A stretch of DNA of 64,000 nucleotides from contig CM027378.1 of assembly GCA_015680905.1 (NCBI GenBank), positions 6,739,001 to 6,803,000 of the forward strand, in the 5' to 3' direction. Made by a program: the position numbers and the translations under genes. Source of the DNA: Coptis chinensis (taxonomy: Eukaryota; Streptophyta; Magnoliopsida; Ranunculales; Ranunculaceae). Below, in pieces: positions 45,642-57,700 of the stretch (within the stretch, counting starts at the first letter, position 1; every line of letters begins with the position of its first letter). The notes beneath the pieces are model-generated. The model had not been told where the DNA came from. It ran no database searches and saw only the letters and a program-made list of their open reading frames with translations.

Positions 45642-46284
45642 TGTTGGGGTTTTCTTGTTGTGACGGTGGAAGTTTAGTTTTTATGTAATGTTGGGGTTGT
45701 TTTTATGTTTTTAGATTTTTGAATGTGAAAGAAGAGTTTAATATAGTAAGTAGTAGTGGTAGTGTTGTTGTTTAGGACTTAGGTGATGTGGAATTGAAAT
45801 GAATGAAAACATCTTGTTTTGTTTCTTCTATGGATTTGTTTCTTGTTGTGTGTATTTGAATCTTACAAATTTGTGCATCTGGGGTTTTTGATATAACAAG
45901 ACTATAGTCTGGCACACAAAATCAATCAATTTACACATTAGGATCTCATATTTTTGTAAGGGCCCATATTTTTTCTCGAAAGCTTTATAGTTGGACGTCT
46001 CAACTTTTTCTAAGGTCCCTGAGCTTACTATATGTTCTGATTGTTTTCAATTTGAATTAGTTGAATGTGTTATGGATATGTATGTTTTAGACTTTAGTTA
46101 GTGAATTCCAAAGTTAATAAACACTTACAAGTTGAATGTCTTAGCATTAGAAGTTGTACATTTGCTTGTTAGTATTAGAAGTTGTGCATTTGCTTGTTAG
46201 TATTAGAAGTTGTGCATTTGCTTGTTAATAAACAATTTGAATTAGTTGAATGTCTTATTTTTAACTCCTATTTATTTTGTAGCA
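45642..46284. other. Former H2A 3' flank and PMD gene 2 leader
   Basis: Non-coding. A ~30-bp unit (TAGTATTAGAAGTTGTGCATT) is repeated three times at 46144-46226, just before the PMD start. Confidence 0.45.
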
Positions 46285-48709
46285 ATGCCTCGAACAAAGA
46301 ATGTAGCAAAAAGTGTTTTCACGGGTGCTAAGAAGTTGTTAGGTGGGGGGAGTAGTACTTCAGGTCGCGATGACCCGCCTGAGAAAAAGAGAGGAAGGGG
46401 AACAACCACCTCGGCATCAATTCGTAGAGGCAATCGGAAAGCGGATGATCCCAGTAATGTTGTAAGTGGTGTAGAGTTAGGAAATCAAAAGAGAAGAAAG
46501 GAGACAATTCTGAGTGATGTAGATGTAGATGTAGATTTAGATTTAGATGTAGATGTAGATGACGATGACATAAATATGGATCGTGGGAAGAGTGTAGTTG
46601 TAAGTCATGCTGATAGTGAAGAAGATGACGAAGAGGGTGTTGATGATGTAGAAGAGGAGAATGACGAGGAGGAAGAGGACGCGGAGGATGAGGACGCAGA
46701 GGAGGAGGATGACGAGGAAGTCCCTGAAGTCCTTGTGCCTGTACCCCCAGTGAATATTATGAGAAAGTCCAACAATGACTTGGAGTTCTAGAGAGGCGTT
46801 TATGGAGGTGGCCCTCGTGTGTCACATATGTTGTATAACTATGCGGTGCACGTGGCTCGCGATGTTTGGGAGGGGCAGGTAATATTATTATATATTGTCT
46901 ATTAGTATTTAAATTTTGTATTACGAAACCTTGTGCATACATTAATACTGAGTTTTTGTTGTTTTAGGCGGAGCGAGGTGTTGAAGTGCCATGGGCACCT
47001 AAACAAGTTGGTACAATGGGATATTGTCGGAGAGTGTTCAGACTGTTCTAATTTTCATGTGGAGATTCAAAGGACTGGCTTATGTGCTCTGGTCTTAGGT
47101 GTATACATGCATCAGGATCCTGTGTTGGTCTCTGCGTTTGTGGAGAGGTGACATCCAGAGACCAACACGTTTCATATGCCGTGGGGCAAGATGACAATCA
47201 CGTTGGACGATGTTTCCCAACTCTTAGGAGTTCTGATAAGAGGCAAAGCAGTGACTAGGGACACTAATTTGACCCTGGAACAGACAAAAAGACTCCTCCA
47301 CAAAGATCTTGGCATACCCATAGACAAGATAGATGCGGAGATGAAATTCAATAAGTTCACTTCCAAAGTTAGGATGGATTTCTTGATGAAGGAGTTTGCT
47401 GGGAAGGTAACAGATGAAGATTTACGGGATGAAAATGGGGTTGTTGTGAAGAAAGCGTCAACCCAAAAAGAGTTGCAGTTTGCTATGAGAGCTTATCTGT
47501 TATTTTTTTTTTGGATGTACCGCCTTCACCAACACGTCTAGAACTGCAGTTCCCGTTTGTTATCTGAGACTGCTTATGAAATTTGCCGAGATCAGAGAAT
47601 ACGCGTGGGGTGCAGCCTTACTGGCTTACTTGTATAGGGGTCTTGGGACTGCCACAAGTGCCAAGGTGAAGGGTGTTTCAGGCTATTTCACTCTCCTACA
47701 GGTATTAGTTTTTTTTGTTTTTCTTTTCAATGTCAATTTTATCTATCTATTATAATATTAACTGGGTGTCTATATTAATCTAGGCATGGATTTATGAGTA
47801 CTTCCCGGTGTTCAGGCCATTCCCAAACGAGGACTATCAGTTGAGCATGTCGCGTACTCATAGGTACTCAGTTACTTTCGATCTTTTATGCTAGCACAAC
47901 GGTGCATTGAAGCATACCCGAGCGATGATTGATAATATGACTTGTACCGATGTAAACATTTTTGTATGTAAATAGTTTTATTTATTAATTGATATTATTA
48001 GTATGTGGTTAATGATTAATTTCCTCGATCATATGCTATTTGACAGGTTGAATGGTATCCATATGCTGAAGTCCGAGCTACACGGCCGGTGGATGAAATA
48101 GCATTTTTCGAGGGATTTATATGCTTTCTTGATAATGTCGAGCAGTACAATGTTTTGAGGGTTGTGCATCAGTTGGGTCATATGTAGTTTGTACCCTCAG
48201 ATCCCCCAAGACCAAAGACCTCGACGCGAACTACTTCCGGACGCGGGTACGATGTGAAATTTAATATTGCGGCTTCCTACTAGAGTAAATGGCAGAATCA
48301 CTTGATACAACTTGAACATCGAGGACCCATTCCGTCTTATCCATGGGAGTGTGTTAGTAGATACATGAGTTGGTACAAAAATAATAGTCATATTTGAATG
48401 ATAAACCATGATCATCATAATCACTACCCCCTACAGAGCCTTTCATATCATAATCTGATGAGTTAATACCTTACAACGTTAGTTTTTGTTTTTTTTTTGT
48501 TTTGATATTTTATAAATGTATATACTAATGTAGTTTTTCGTTTTGATATTTTACAGCACCCCATGGTCGATGAAGTTTCTCGCTTGCTCAATCAAGGCCT
48601 GCAATTGGGTAGGATTGCGATTCTAGACGATGCACGGAACGAGTTCATTGAGGCATACAATTTGACCCGGTGCAAGTTCATTGGTAGACGATATCGTGAA
48701 GGAGCATAA
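46285..48709 (+). pseudogene. Plant mobile domain (PMD) gene 2, transposon-type, decayed
   Basis: The ATG at 46285 opens MPRTKNVAKSVFTGAKKLLG, a basic then Asp/Glu-rich leader ending RKSNNDLEF. The PMD follows over several exons: DPVLVSAFVER, HPETNTFHMPWGKMTITLDD, VSQLLGVLIRGKAV, KVRMDFLMKEFAGKV (47100-47410), AEIREYAWGAALLAYLYRGL (47590), AWIYEYFPVFRPFPNEDY (47785), DEIAFFEGFICFLDN (48090) and a last exon ending NLTRCKFIGRRYREGA. It shares this order with gene 1 and also the leader and end motifs. Stops in place of conserved codons (e.g. TAG where gene 1 has Gln after NDLEF; TGA for Trp in VERWHPET) and frame changes show it is broken. No transposase is beside it. Confidence 0.82.
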
Positions 48710-49009
48710 GTGAAGAAGCAGCTTGAGCATTGATCTCAACTCTGGAGTTCTAGTTTAGATTGCTTTTGTTGTAAAGAGTGACGTTGTGATATCTATACCC
48801 AAATACTTGTTTTTGTCGTATGCTATTTCAAAATATTATTTGATGTTATGTGAATTTGGTTTTGATGTTATGCGATTCCATTTTATTTCAAAATACTTGA
48901 ATTTGATGTTGCAATTCCATTTTATGTCTTTGGTTTTGAATTTAGAAGTGTTAGAATTGTTGGAAGTTGAATATGGAAGTTAAGAAAAAAAGAAATCGAG
49001 GTTCGGCAA

Positions 49010-49290
49010 ATTTCAGTCCCAAACAACATGGCCACACCGTTTGGGACTTAGTCCAAACGGTGTAGCCACACCGGTCAAGAGGCAAAAAAACAGAAGTTTG
49101 GGATTTTTCAAAGTTCAAATCCCAAACGACATGGCCACACCGTTGGGGACTTAGTCCAAACGGTGTGGACACACCGGTAAGTTTTTTTAAGTCCAAATAA
49201 AAAACGACATGGCCACATCATTTTGGACTCAGTCCAGACAGTGTGACCAGACCATTTGGTGTGCAATAGAAACGATCTAGCCGGGTTGTT
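49010..49290. repeat. AAACGACATGGCCACACCG / CGGTGTGG array (array 4)
   Basis: Three to four inverted units of CCCAAACGACATGGCCACAC, with TTTGGGACTTAGTCCAAACG as the joining palindrome, follow PMD gene 2. They are of the same design as arrays 1-3, 200-500 bp downstream of a PMD 3' end as for gene 1. Confidence 0.85.
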
Positions 49291-49640
49291 TAAGCCTCGA
49301 ATTTTCTCTTTCCGTCACATCACTGTACACTTGAATAATTACTACATGCATAATTACTATATGTATAATTACTACATGCATAATTACTACATGCATAATT
49401 AAGTTTAATTTAGATTTACCTTATTCTTATTAAATGAATCATCATTCATTCCTCTATTTTCTTCACTTTGAACTTGTTCTACATTTTCTTCTTGAATGGG
49501 GTAATGACCTTGCCTCTTTTTGTGTGTGAGATGGTATATGGATGATGTAGATAGATGATGGTCGTTGAACAAAATAGAAGCATATCAAAACCTAATTATC
49601 CCTCAATGAGTAAAGGATGAGTAGGGTATCGTTCCACTTT
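49291..49640. other. Intergenic with ATAATTACTACATGC short repeats
   Basis: TGCATAATTACTA is repeated about four times at 49335-49400. The outer end of the second PMD element may lie here, but no terminus was identified. Confidence 0.4.
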
Positions 49641-52540
49641 TAAGTGTATGTTTATATGAAGGACAGGACTGGAAAGGGGGTTTGGGGGATTAAAAACTAT
49701 GATTATAGATATTATAGATTCTAATGCTAAACTAAACTAAACTAACTAAACTATTAAGAATTTATAAGAAAGGGAATTCAAGAGATTAGAATCCACCAAT
49801 ACTTTTGATCTATGACCTTCTGCTTCATGGTTGTTCTTACAAGTATACTACAATTAGGCAATCGAGCGAGTGCCGATGCCCTCTTGGATGAAACATCGTT
49901 AACAAATAACTCTACTTAAGGTTGTTCCTATGTTTATGTTACTAGCATCTTCTTTCCTTTTATGTGAGCTTGGGCAGCTATTCAATGAATCACCATCTAA
50001 GACAAACACAAGGAATACTTCCCTTACTCTAAAACACTATACAATTAGAAGAAAAGTAGAGAATAATGTATAATATTCAATTACAATAAATAAAACCATA
50101 TTCTAGCATTATATTCAATTGCAATAAATAAAAGCATGTCACTAGCAAATATTAAATTTCAATAAATAAAACCCTAAACTAGAATGATATTCGATTACAA
50201 TAAATAAAAACCTTAACCTATACTTCGATCCCTTAGTCTGGGCAATGGAACTAACGACTAAAAACATAAAGAATAACCTGATTGAAGAATACCATGAACC
50301 ATAAGAATCAACAAACCCTAAGCACCGGCTTCATCTTCTCCCTTAAAGGAGAATATTATCCTTCTATAAAGAAAGAAGAACACGAAGAACGAGAAGAAGA
50401 AGAGTCAAAGAACATAAGACTAGAAAGACTAATTTATTAAGACTCAGCTAGTTAAAATCGAATATTTTATTATTAATCTCTCTCTGCCTCAAGTTCTGGA
50501 GACAAGAGTATAAGTGAATTGGCCAATTACATGGGGCACTTAGGTCCTTTATTTATAGAGGTTACAATGAGCTCTAGAAGCATTCCAAACCGTTATTTGT
50601 TTCCTAATACAAATAGACTTCTTTCAGAGTCCAACTTCGTCTTCAAAACTGAGAAGAAATTGGCTATAGTGTCGATCCATGCGTCTGGATGCACTATTCA
50701 TGCGTCTCAGACCTGATAAATGCGTCTGGACGCTCGATCCATGCGTCCCAGACGCATTAGCCGATTTTGTCTCTTCTGCTCTATCTTTCTATCATCTTTT
50801 GTGGGCTTTGGTCCAAGCAACGAATCCTTTGGTATTGGGCTTCCAAATAGGCTTTAAAATAGGTCCAAGTTGCATCTTTAATAGCTCCAATTCCTTGGCC
50901 TTCTCCATGATTGTCCACGGGATTCTCATGCGATCCTTAATGCTCCGAATTGCTCCGTTTTACCCCTTTTTCTCTAATATTCCACAAAACTCTCTCTTTG
51001 ACCAGTAGAATCATAAAACATAACTTACAAACAATATTAGTTCACTAAGATGGCTAAACAAGAGGCATAATCGAGGGTCAAATAGCACTTTTTGAGCACT
51101 TATCACAACTCCCAACTAGCCTTTTGCTAGTCTTTTAGCAAATAAGATAAAAAAATAGATAAGTGATCAAAATCACATCCTAATAACAAAAATAAAATCC
51201 TAACTCATTTTCACAGGCATCGCTATTGCATTTACCATATGCAACAAGGCTTTAAACCTTTAAGTTCCCCAAAAAGGACGAGTTATAGTCTCGTGAGGGT
51301 TTTCAGGTGATATACCCACAAAATCAATCAATAGCATGTTCAAGAATGATAATATTTTTGAGAGAGAAATTCCTTACCCACTTAGTGCTTACTCCAATGA
51401 GGCGGTCTCCATTACTAACTACATTGCTGCAAAGACTCATAAATTATGATGGGAGATAGTAAAAATTGACAAAATTCTTAATCAAGGCTTATGTGTGTAC
51501 TTAGTCAATCTCCTATACTCTCCTATCTAAGAAACAGAATCCCTAGTTTACCATAAGTAGATGATCTCAACTTTCAATCCTCACCGGTCATACTCTCAGA
51601 AAAGAGTCTCTCAGAAGATGGCCTACTATTTTACCTCGTGTATGTGGGGAAAAGAATAATGAATACGAACATCCCACATACTACCTTGAAAAACGGACTT
51701 CTGGATGAAATTAGTCTCATGGAAAGAATGTCAATCACATATGAAGTGTCGGGTCCTTCACTTTAGCATCCTCTCACCTATTCTAGACTTCGTACCATAG
51801 TATAGTGATAAGTTATGGGTTGTAACTTGGCTTGGGTATTGGTTTATGAAGGAAAGGTAAAAGGGATTCAAAGGTTGTTTCTGAAAAACACTAAGGGTTT
51901 TGCTTTATTATTTGGAAGATTTCTTCAAATTCTGTATTTCAGAGAAAATTCTTCCTTTGTCTTAGCTTTTCCATCCATTCTGTTCAACATTTTTTTTTCT
52001 TTAGCTCAGTGGTATATCCTTGATTAGTATTGGATATGCTTGTTTTCCACTAGCTTCTTTCACTTAGAACAGAATGATGGTCTTCATTGTATCTCTCTGG
52101 TATCTCCTTGTAATCTTCCTTTTGTGTTATTCTTCCGCTTTGTGCCTCTCGTATTTTCAGAAATATATGGCCGGGTATGGCTGATAAAGATTTTGGCTAT
52201 ACTCCTTGTCTGGAGTTGGGTAAAGGGTAAAAGGTTTTATGAAAGAAAATGGTTTATTGTAAGGCTCAAAAGGGTTTAACATGATGGTCCTACTAGGTGG
52301 GATAAAAGCTGAATGGGTTCACTACTTGACTTATCAGTATGATACTCTGTTTCGAATAGACTACAAGACCTAATGGCGATCTCCCCAGTTGATGTCACTT
52401 CGTGATTAACCAAATCAACAAATAATGAGACTATATTACAACGACATAAAGAACTGAAAGATGTTGAGTCACTAAGACTCGGATTTTTCGTAAGAACTCT
52501 CCAAAGAATGGGTATAAAGCTCAAGTCTCACGAGCTAAGT
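49641..52540 (-). mobile_element. Probable non-coding remnant of an LTR retrotransposon
   Basis: Read on the minus strand, a purine-rich stretch (AGGCTAGTTGGGAGTTG, about 51107-51123) is followed by TGATAAGTGCTCAAAAAG at 51105 and below. This looks like a polypurine tract and 3' LTR start of a plant Ty3/gypsy element. The matching LTR end and any coding part were not found, so the limits are rough and the family is uncertain. It would be an old, incomplete copy. Confidence 0.35.
50670..50762. repeat. Short tandem ATGCGTCTGGA / ATGCGTCTCAGAC motif
   Basis: ATGCGTCTGGA, ATGCGTCTCAGAC, ATGCGTCTGGACG and ATGCGTCCCAGACGCAT occur four times in ~80 bp, with partial palindromes. It sits inside the presumed LTR. 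Confidence 0.65.
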
Positions 52541-53580
52541 CTAAAAATTCTACTTCCAGTTTACTAGGGGTTTAAATCTCTCTTCTAGCAAAAGTACACA
52601 AAACTGACCAAGTATTATGGTGGTGCCTTGATAAAGAATTCTATTAACAAGAACTATGTCCGAGCATAATAAATAGTCTAAGTTCACTCCACAGTCCCAC
52701 CCCAACCCATCAATTTTGTGTAATGAACCACAACTCTTCATGTATTCAGTTCAAATGTAGAGAGTGTATTTGTGACATTTGAATTTAGGTTCAAAATTAT
52801 ATTCTTCTATGATGAATGAGAAACAATTAAAAAAGTTATCTCATTTAAAAATTACCACTTGAATTTTAGTTCAAGTTTTGTTTAAAGGATATTTACTTGA
52901 GGAAACATCTAATCGAAATTGGAATCCAATTTCGTGTTTTCTCTTCTTCAACCAAAACCCCATTGTTCTTGCTTCATGGTTATTTTTGTTTTGTTTTGTT
53001 TTTAAGTTTAAAGTACACCCTTTTTCTCATGGAAGAGGGTGCAAGTTTGAATATTACTAAGTGTTGGTTGTGATTTCTTTCTTGTGCAATTATGTGAGGC
53101 ATTTGGGCCAAGTGAGTCTCCGAGCTAGATAATGGGTGCTGCTATGATGGGTGGACCGATGAGCAAAAACAAGTCTATGTAGACAAAGTGGATGTGATTG
53201 GGTCTACTCAAAATGGCGCATCAGCGCTTCGAGCTAGGTTATTTTCGGAGTTAGTGAGCCTTCGAGCTAGGTTCCTTTCGGGGTTGATGAATATTCGGTT
53301 AATGTAAGACCTAAGGTCCTTCAATATAACCGGTGTGGATATGCCTTAACCCTCTTAATATTTTTTTAAAAAAAAACAGAGAAAAAGTTTATAGTAATAC
53401 CTCTTAAAGTGGAAGAAAACAAAAAAAATTAAATAATAGAATACGGTCCTTTATTTATTGACCACGTGGCTGACTCTCATTCGGCCAGAAACAAGCTAAG
53501 CATCTCAACACATTGCAACAAATTTCTAGGATTTGAAAGTGTAGAAACACATACCATTATACCAGTCATTCAAAATCATT
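52541..53580. other. Intergenic, nothing recognised
   Basis: No coding signal. TTCGAGCTAGGTT.CTTTCGG recurs near 53227-53280 as a ~45-bp direct duplication. Confidence 0.3.
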
Positions 53581-53581
53581 A

Positions 53582-53970
53582 CGAGTGCGTTTGTTTACCA
53601 AGAATTATACTTGAGGAATGAAATTAACTAGAATCCTTGGTGGACCACCCATTTTTGCCCTGTTTGGGGGCTTGAAATCCAATAGAATTGGATTCTAAAT
53701 GGACTCCAACTAATTTTATTAAGTCTTTGAGAAACCCATATTAATCCAACAGAATCTCTAGTCTATGGAATCGGTTTCTTATTTATAATGCAAAACTTGG
53801 AAAAAAAAGAAAAAGAAATGAAATAACCTTACGAGTTGGAGTATGTTAGAGGTTTCTATAAAATTGTAAAAGTTGGAATCGAATTCTATTATAGTGGATT
53901 CCATTCCAATGGTTTCCAACTCTATTCTATTCCTAATTAGTTTTCAATTTCAAATGCCAAAAACACTCTA
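53582..53970. mobile_element. Possible MITE with TIRs GAGTGCGTTTG / CAAAAACACTC
   Basis: A ~390-bp AT-rich segment begins GAGTGCGTTTG and ends CAAAAACACTC (reverse complement GAGTGTTTTTG, 9 of 11 matches). Internal words TCCAATAGAATTGGATTC and GGAATCGAATTCTATTATAG are partly complementary, giving an overall hairpin. The target duplication is not clear, so the superfamily is open (hAT-like or PIF-like). Confidence 0.45.
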
Positions 53971-54753
53971 ACACTACTTCGTTGTACATAACGACAGCCA
54001 CCTCGAACTAAAACTGAAGAGTAGAGATGTTTTCAGCATTTCAAATGTAACAGTTAAAGCTTTGAACATCGAATCCTAAACCTGTATTCTTTCTGCTGGT
54101 TTCTTCCAAATGAGTTGATCCCTTTGTGCCGATCTTCGTCAAGGTAGGGAGACCATCACTATGAAAAATCTACCCTTCATATTACATGAGAGGACAAAGT
54201 GACAAACTAACTATTTCTTGAGATAGGTCCACTAGTCCACTACCGACGTGAAAAACAAGTGGCTCTTGAAGAAGATCTAACTTGAAGACCATAAAGTGTT
54301 TGCAAGTGACAGGACACACTTAAGAGCAAATTCCAATCTACTTTTGATCTAAATAGTGATTGGAGCAAGTTATTAAGGTTAAGACCCCTTGATTGAAAGC
54401 CGAGGACTGGAGATGGTTAAGATCGCCCTCATCTTTTTTTTATTTATTTTCTAACAAATCAACACAAACGCTGACACCAACTGACAATTATACATATGCA
54501 TGCTGACGGAATAACTTACATTAGAGTGCCGACAAAAAACGAAGCTTTATTGCAAGTAATGGCCTCAAAACAGAACACGTAAAAATAAAAGCCGAGAGAG
54601 ACGAGAGAAAGCAGAACAAGTAAACATCAAGTCGTCATTCTAGAAATCCAGACAAGCAAGATAATTTTGTTCTCGAGTTTGTTTATGGACAAAAACAAGA
54701 GTCATATCCACTTGACATCTAAAGATGAAATCATCTTCTTAGAACTTCACATG
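53971..54753. other. U2AF downstream region
   Basis: No coding signal. The 3' untranslated region of the minus-strand U2AF gene should lie just below 54754. Confidence 0.35.
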
Positions 54754-57700
54754 TTAACCATCATAGTCACCCTGGGAGAACTTATCCTCTGGATAAAAAA
54801 CAGCAACAACAGGATTTCCACCAAACTTCCTTCCATTCATCCCCGTCCGTGCCTTTGAAGCCCCATCAGTGTCAGCATACTCCAAAAAGACCTAGTGGAA
54901 GGATAATTCACGTTCAGGAAACTATATGTTACATATTAGAAAAACAAAAACACACATGAATTCTATCTTTCTACTAACCTTTCCAACGCCTGGAGAAGGT
55001 TCACCATTTGCATTCGGACGAGGAATGGCAACATTGACCAGATTACCTGCAAAAAAAATTATAAGTTTTTGCAATCCCAGTACTCTGTAAATGAAACCAA
55101 ATTCACTCATCAGGAAAAATGATAGAAAGGTTATAGATTCTTCTGTGGTTAAGGCCTGATTCTTTATAGCAAAATGGGGGCCAACAGGCTGTAAAACAGA
55201 AAGATACATGAAAAAAGAAAATTAATGAAGGCAAAAAAAATCAGATGAACAAGAAGAAAACGACGAGTGATGTATGAAATATATTTCTAGAAACATTAAA
55301 ACATCTACCGAATTTCCTGCTTTCTTCTCTCATATCTTCCACAATGTCTTCGTACTCCTGATCATCTCTAAGCTCATCCGCACTTACAACCTGGGTCAAA
55401 CATACAACCCTGGTAGGAAGGACACCAGGTCCACCTTGGAACAAGAGCCTCTGCAAGATCATCAGGCAACGAGAAACCTTATAACCAACATCAATTCAGT
55501 AATAACAATTTAAAGTTTAACCTAAACAAGAAAAGTGGTAGGATTTGAAGAATTAAAAATTGAAGACACTGGACTCCAGCTCAGGGATTTTGTAAACACT
55601 GTACAAGACAATTCTGAATCATTCATATACCCTACAAAATCAGTTCCATATATGGTGAACAAGAAAAATAATTGATGATTATTAATTATTAATTATTAAT
55701 AATTTTTAATTCAATTTCAGATCATTGATTGAAGTAGTGAACATATAAAAATCAAAAGCATAATACTTGTAAATCACGCTATCATAGAAGTCAACATCAA
55801 TGTATCACATCCGATTTACATAAATCATTTTCCCTCAAATGGGATTCACTGTGAATCTCGTCTGCAAACAGACATACAAGAGAAAATTTCTCTTCGCATG
55901 AGCATATATTAACACGAATATTTGGATATACAAATATGAAAACACTTCCATACAAATTACTAAACTAATACTGTAGATCATAAAACTGAGGAACTGAATG
56001 TCAATACAAAATCCTTATGCTCTAGCATGCGTAGAATGGCAGGCCCAACTGCTATAATTCCACGCAAAGAACCATATACATGTAACTTTGCTACAGACAA
56101 AATACAAATCTAACAACAATCCCATTCAGAAGAAGAATCGTTCATGAATTTAAGATGAAATACTACAGCCCAAATACCTTGTCACCTGAAGTCTATAAAA
56201 GCATAATGTAACCACAGTGACAGAAAATCATTTAATATTTTCTGCTAACACCGACAAAAATTTATTACTTACTATAACTAACCAGTTTATATTCCTTCAT
56301 AGAGGTTCACAGTTCACTATATTCTAACAAAATCAATGATAATAACAATTTTATTATTTTAATAATAAGTTAAACTAACTAATAATTAGAAAAACAATTG
56401 GATTGCAGATGTTCTCACCTGCAATGCTACCTGTTGTTGCGCCTGCAATAGAACGGTCTCCTGCTCAGGCTTGGGCTGAGAAGCACCCTGATTAGCCCGC
56501 CTAACAGTAAGAGTTTTATCTCCCATTTTAATTCCATTGAGAGCCGCACAAGCAATGTCTGTAACTGATAGATCCTGGTAAACACAAAAGGCGTAGCCTT
56601 TCGAATTACCAGTTTCCCTGTCCTTGACTAAATCGAAACCACGGAGAGGCCCAAAGGACTCGAGCAGCTCTCTTATCTGCACTTCTGTGAAGTAGTAGGG
56701 GAGCCCTCCAACAAAAATGCGATCAGGACCCTCAAGTCCACCAGCAGAACCAGCTGTCAGACCCACAGCAATCAAATTCAGATTAGGATTAGGGTGGCTT
56801 GGACCAAGTGCTGCCGCAAGAGAAGGGTTGTAATCACTAGGCCTCCTCACTTTCACTGGTGCTCCCTGGACAAATGCAAGAGCCAAATAAACATGATTTA
56901 GAGACAAAAAACAATAGCGGGAGCCGGGAGATATTAAAACGCTACACACTAGTAGGGAGTTCTTCTAGGCATACAAGAAGCTTCAATTATTGAAAGTTTC
57001 GGAAAAGAGAAAGAAAATACTCAACATCATGTGAACACAAATATTCTAGCAACTGAATAACAAGTGTCAATGTATATTTTGCATTCTCATCAGGATGGTC
57101 ATAATCATGCATAATTTTCCCTCCAATCTGTTCTCATCTCCATTCTCTCACAATGGAAAAGCAGAGGAAAACTAAAACTTGGGTGCAACCAAAATCCAAC
57201 TTAAAATGGGGTCTGAGTTCACATTTGTTGAGAGGGGGGGCAGAGACAAACACTGACACCTGTCTGACAAACAACCATCACGGCTGCCTACCTGATTTGT
57301 GAAATAAAATCAAACCATACCACACATGCATTTACATAAAACCCAGCATTTGTCAAGGCCAATTCAAACTAAATCTTGCACGTTTTTGCTCATCTTTTAA
57401 AATGCCAAGAAATTGTTTCGGTTCTTAGAAAGGGGACATCCCCACAACCCTCGTAAGGAGATCACCATCGACTAAATTTTTCAGACAGGTTGCATCTGAC
57501 CAAACATACTAAACTTTGAACCCTTCTGTTTTTAACTTTTTATGCTGCTGGGTGGACCATTGGGTAGGCAACTGTGTAGGGGGTCTTGGTCTGTGTTTTT
57601 TTTTTTTGATCAGTAAAATCAGGATATATATATTGATAAAAGAAGAACAATTACAAGAAGGATGAGATATCCAAACTACAAGTAACAAAAAACAAAAACT

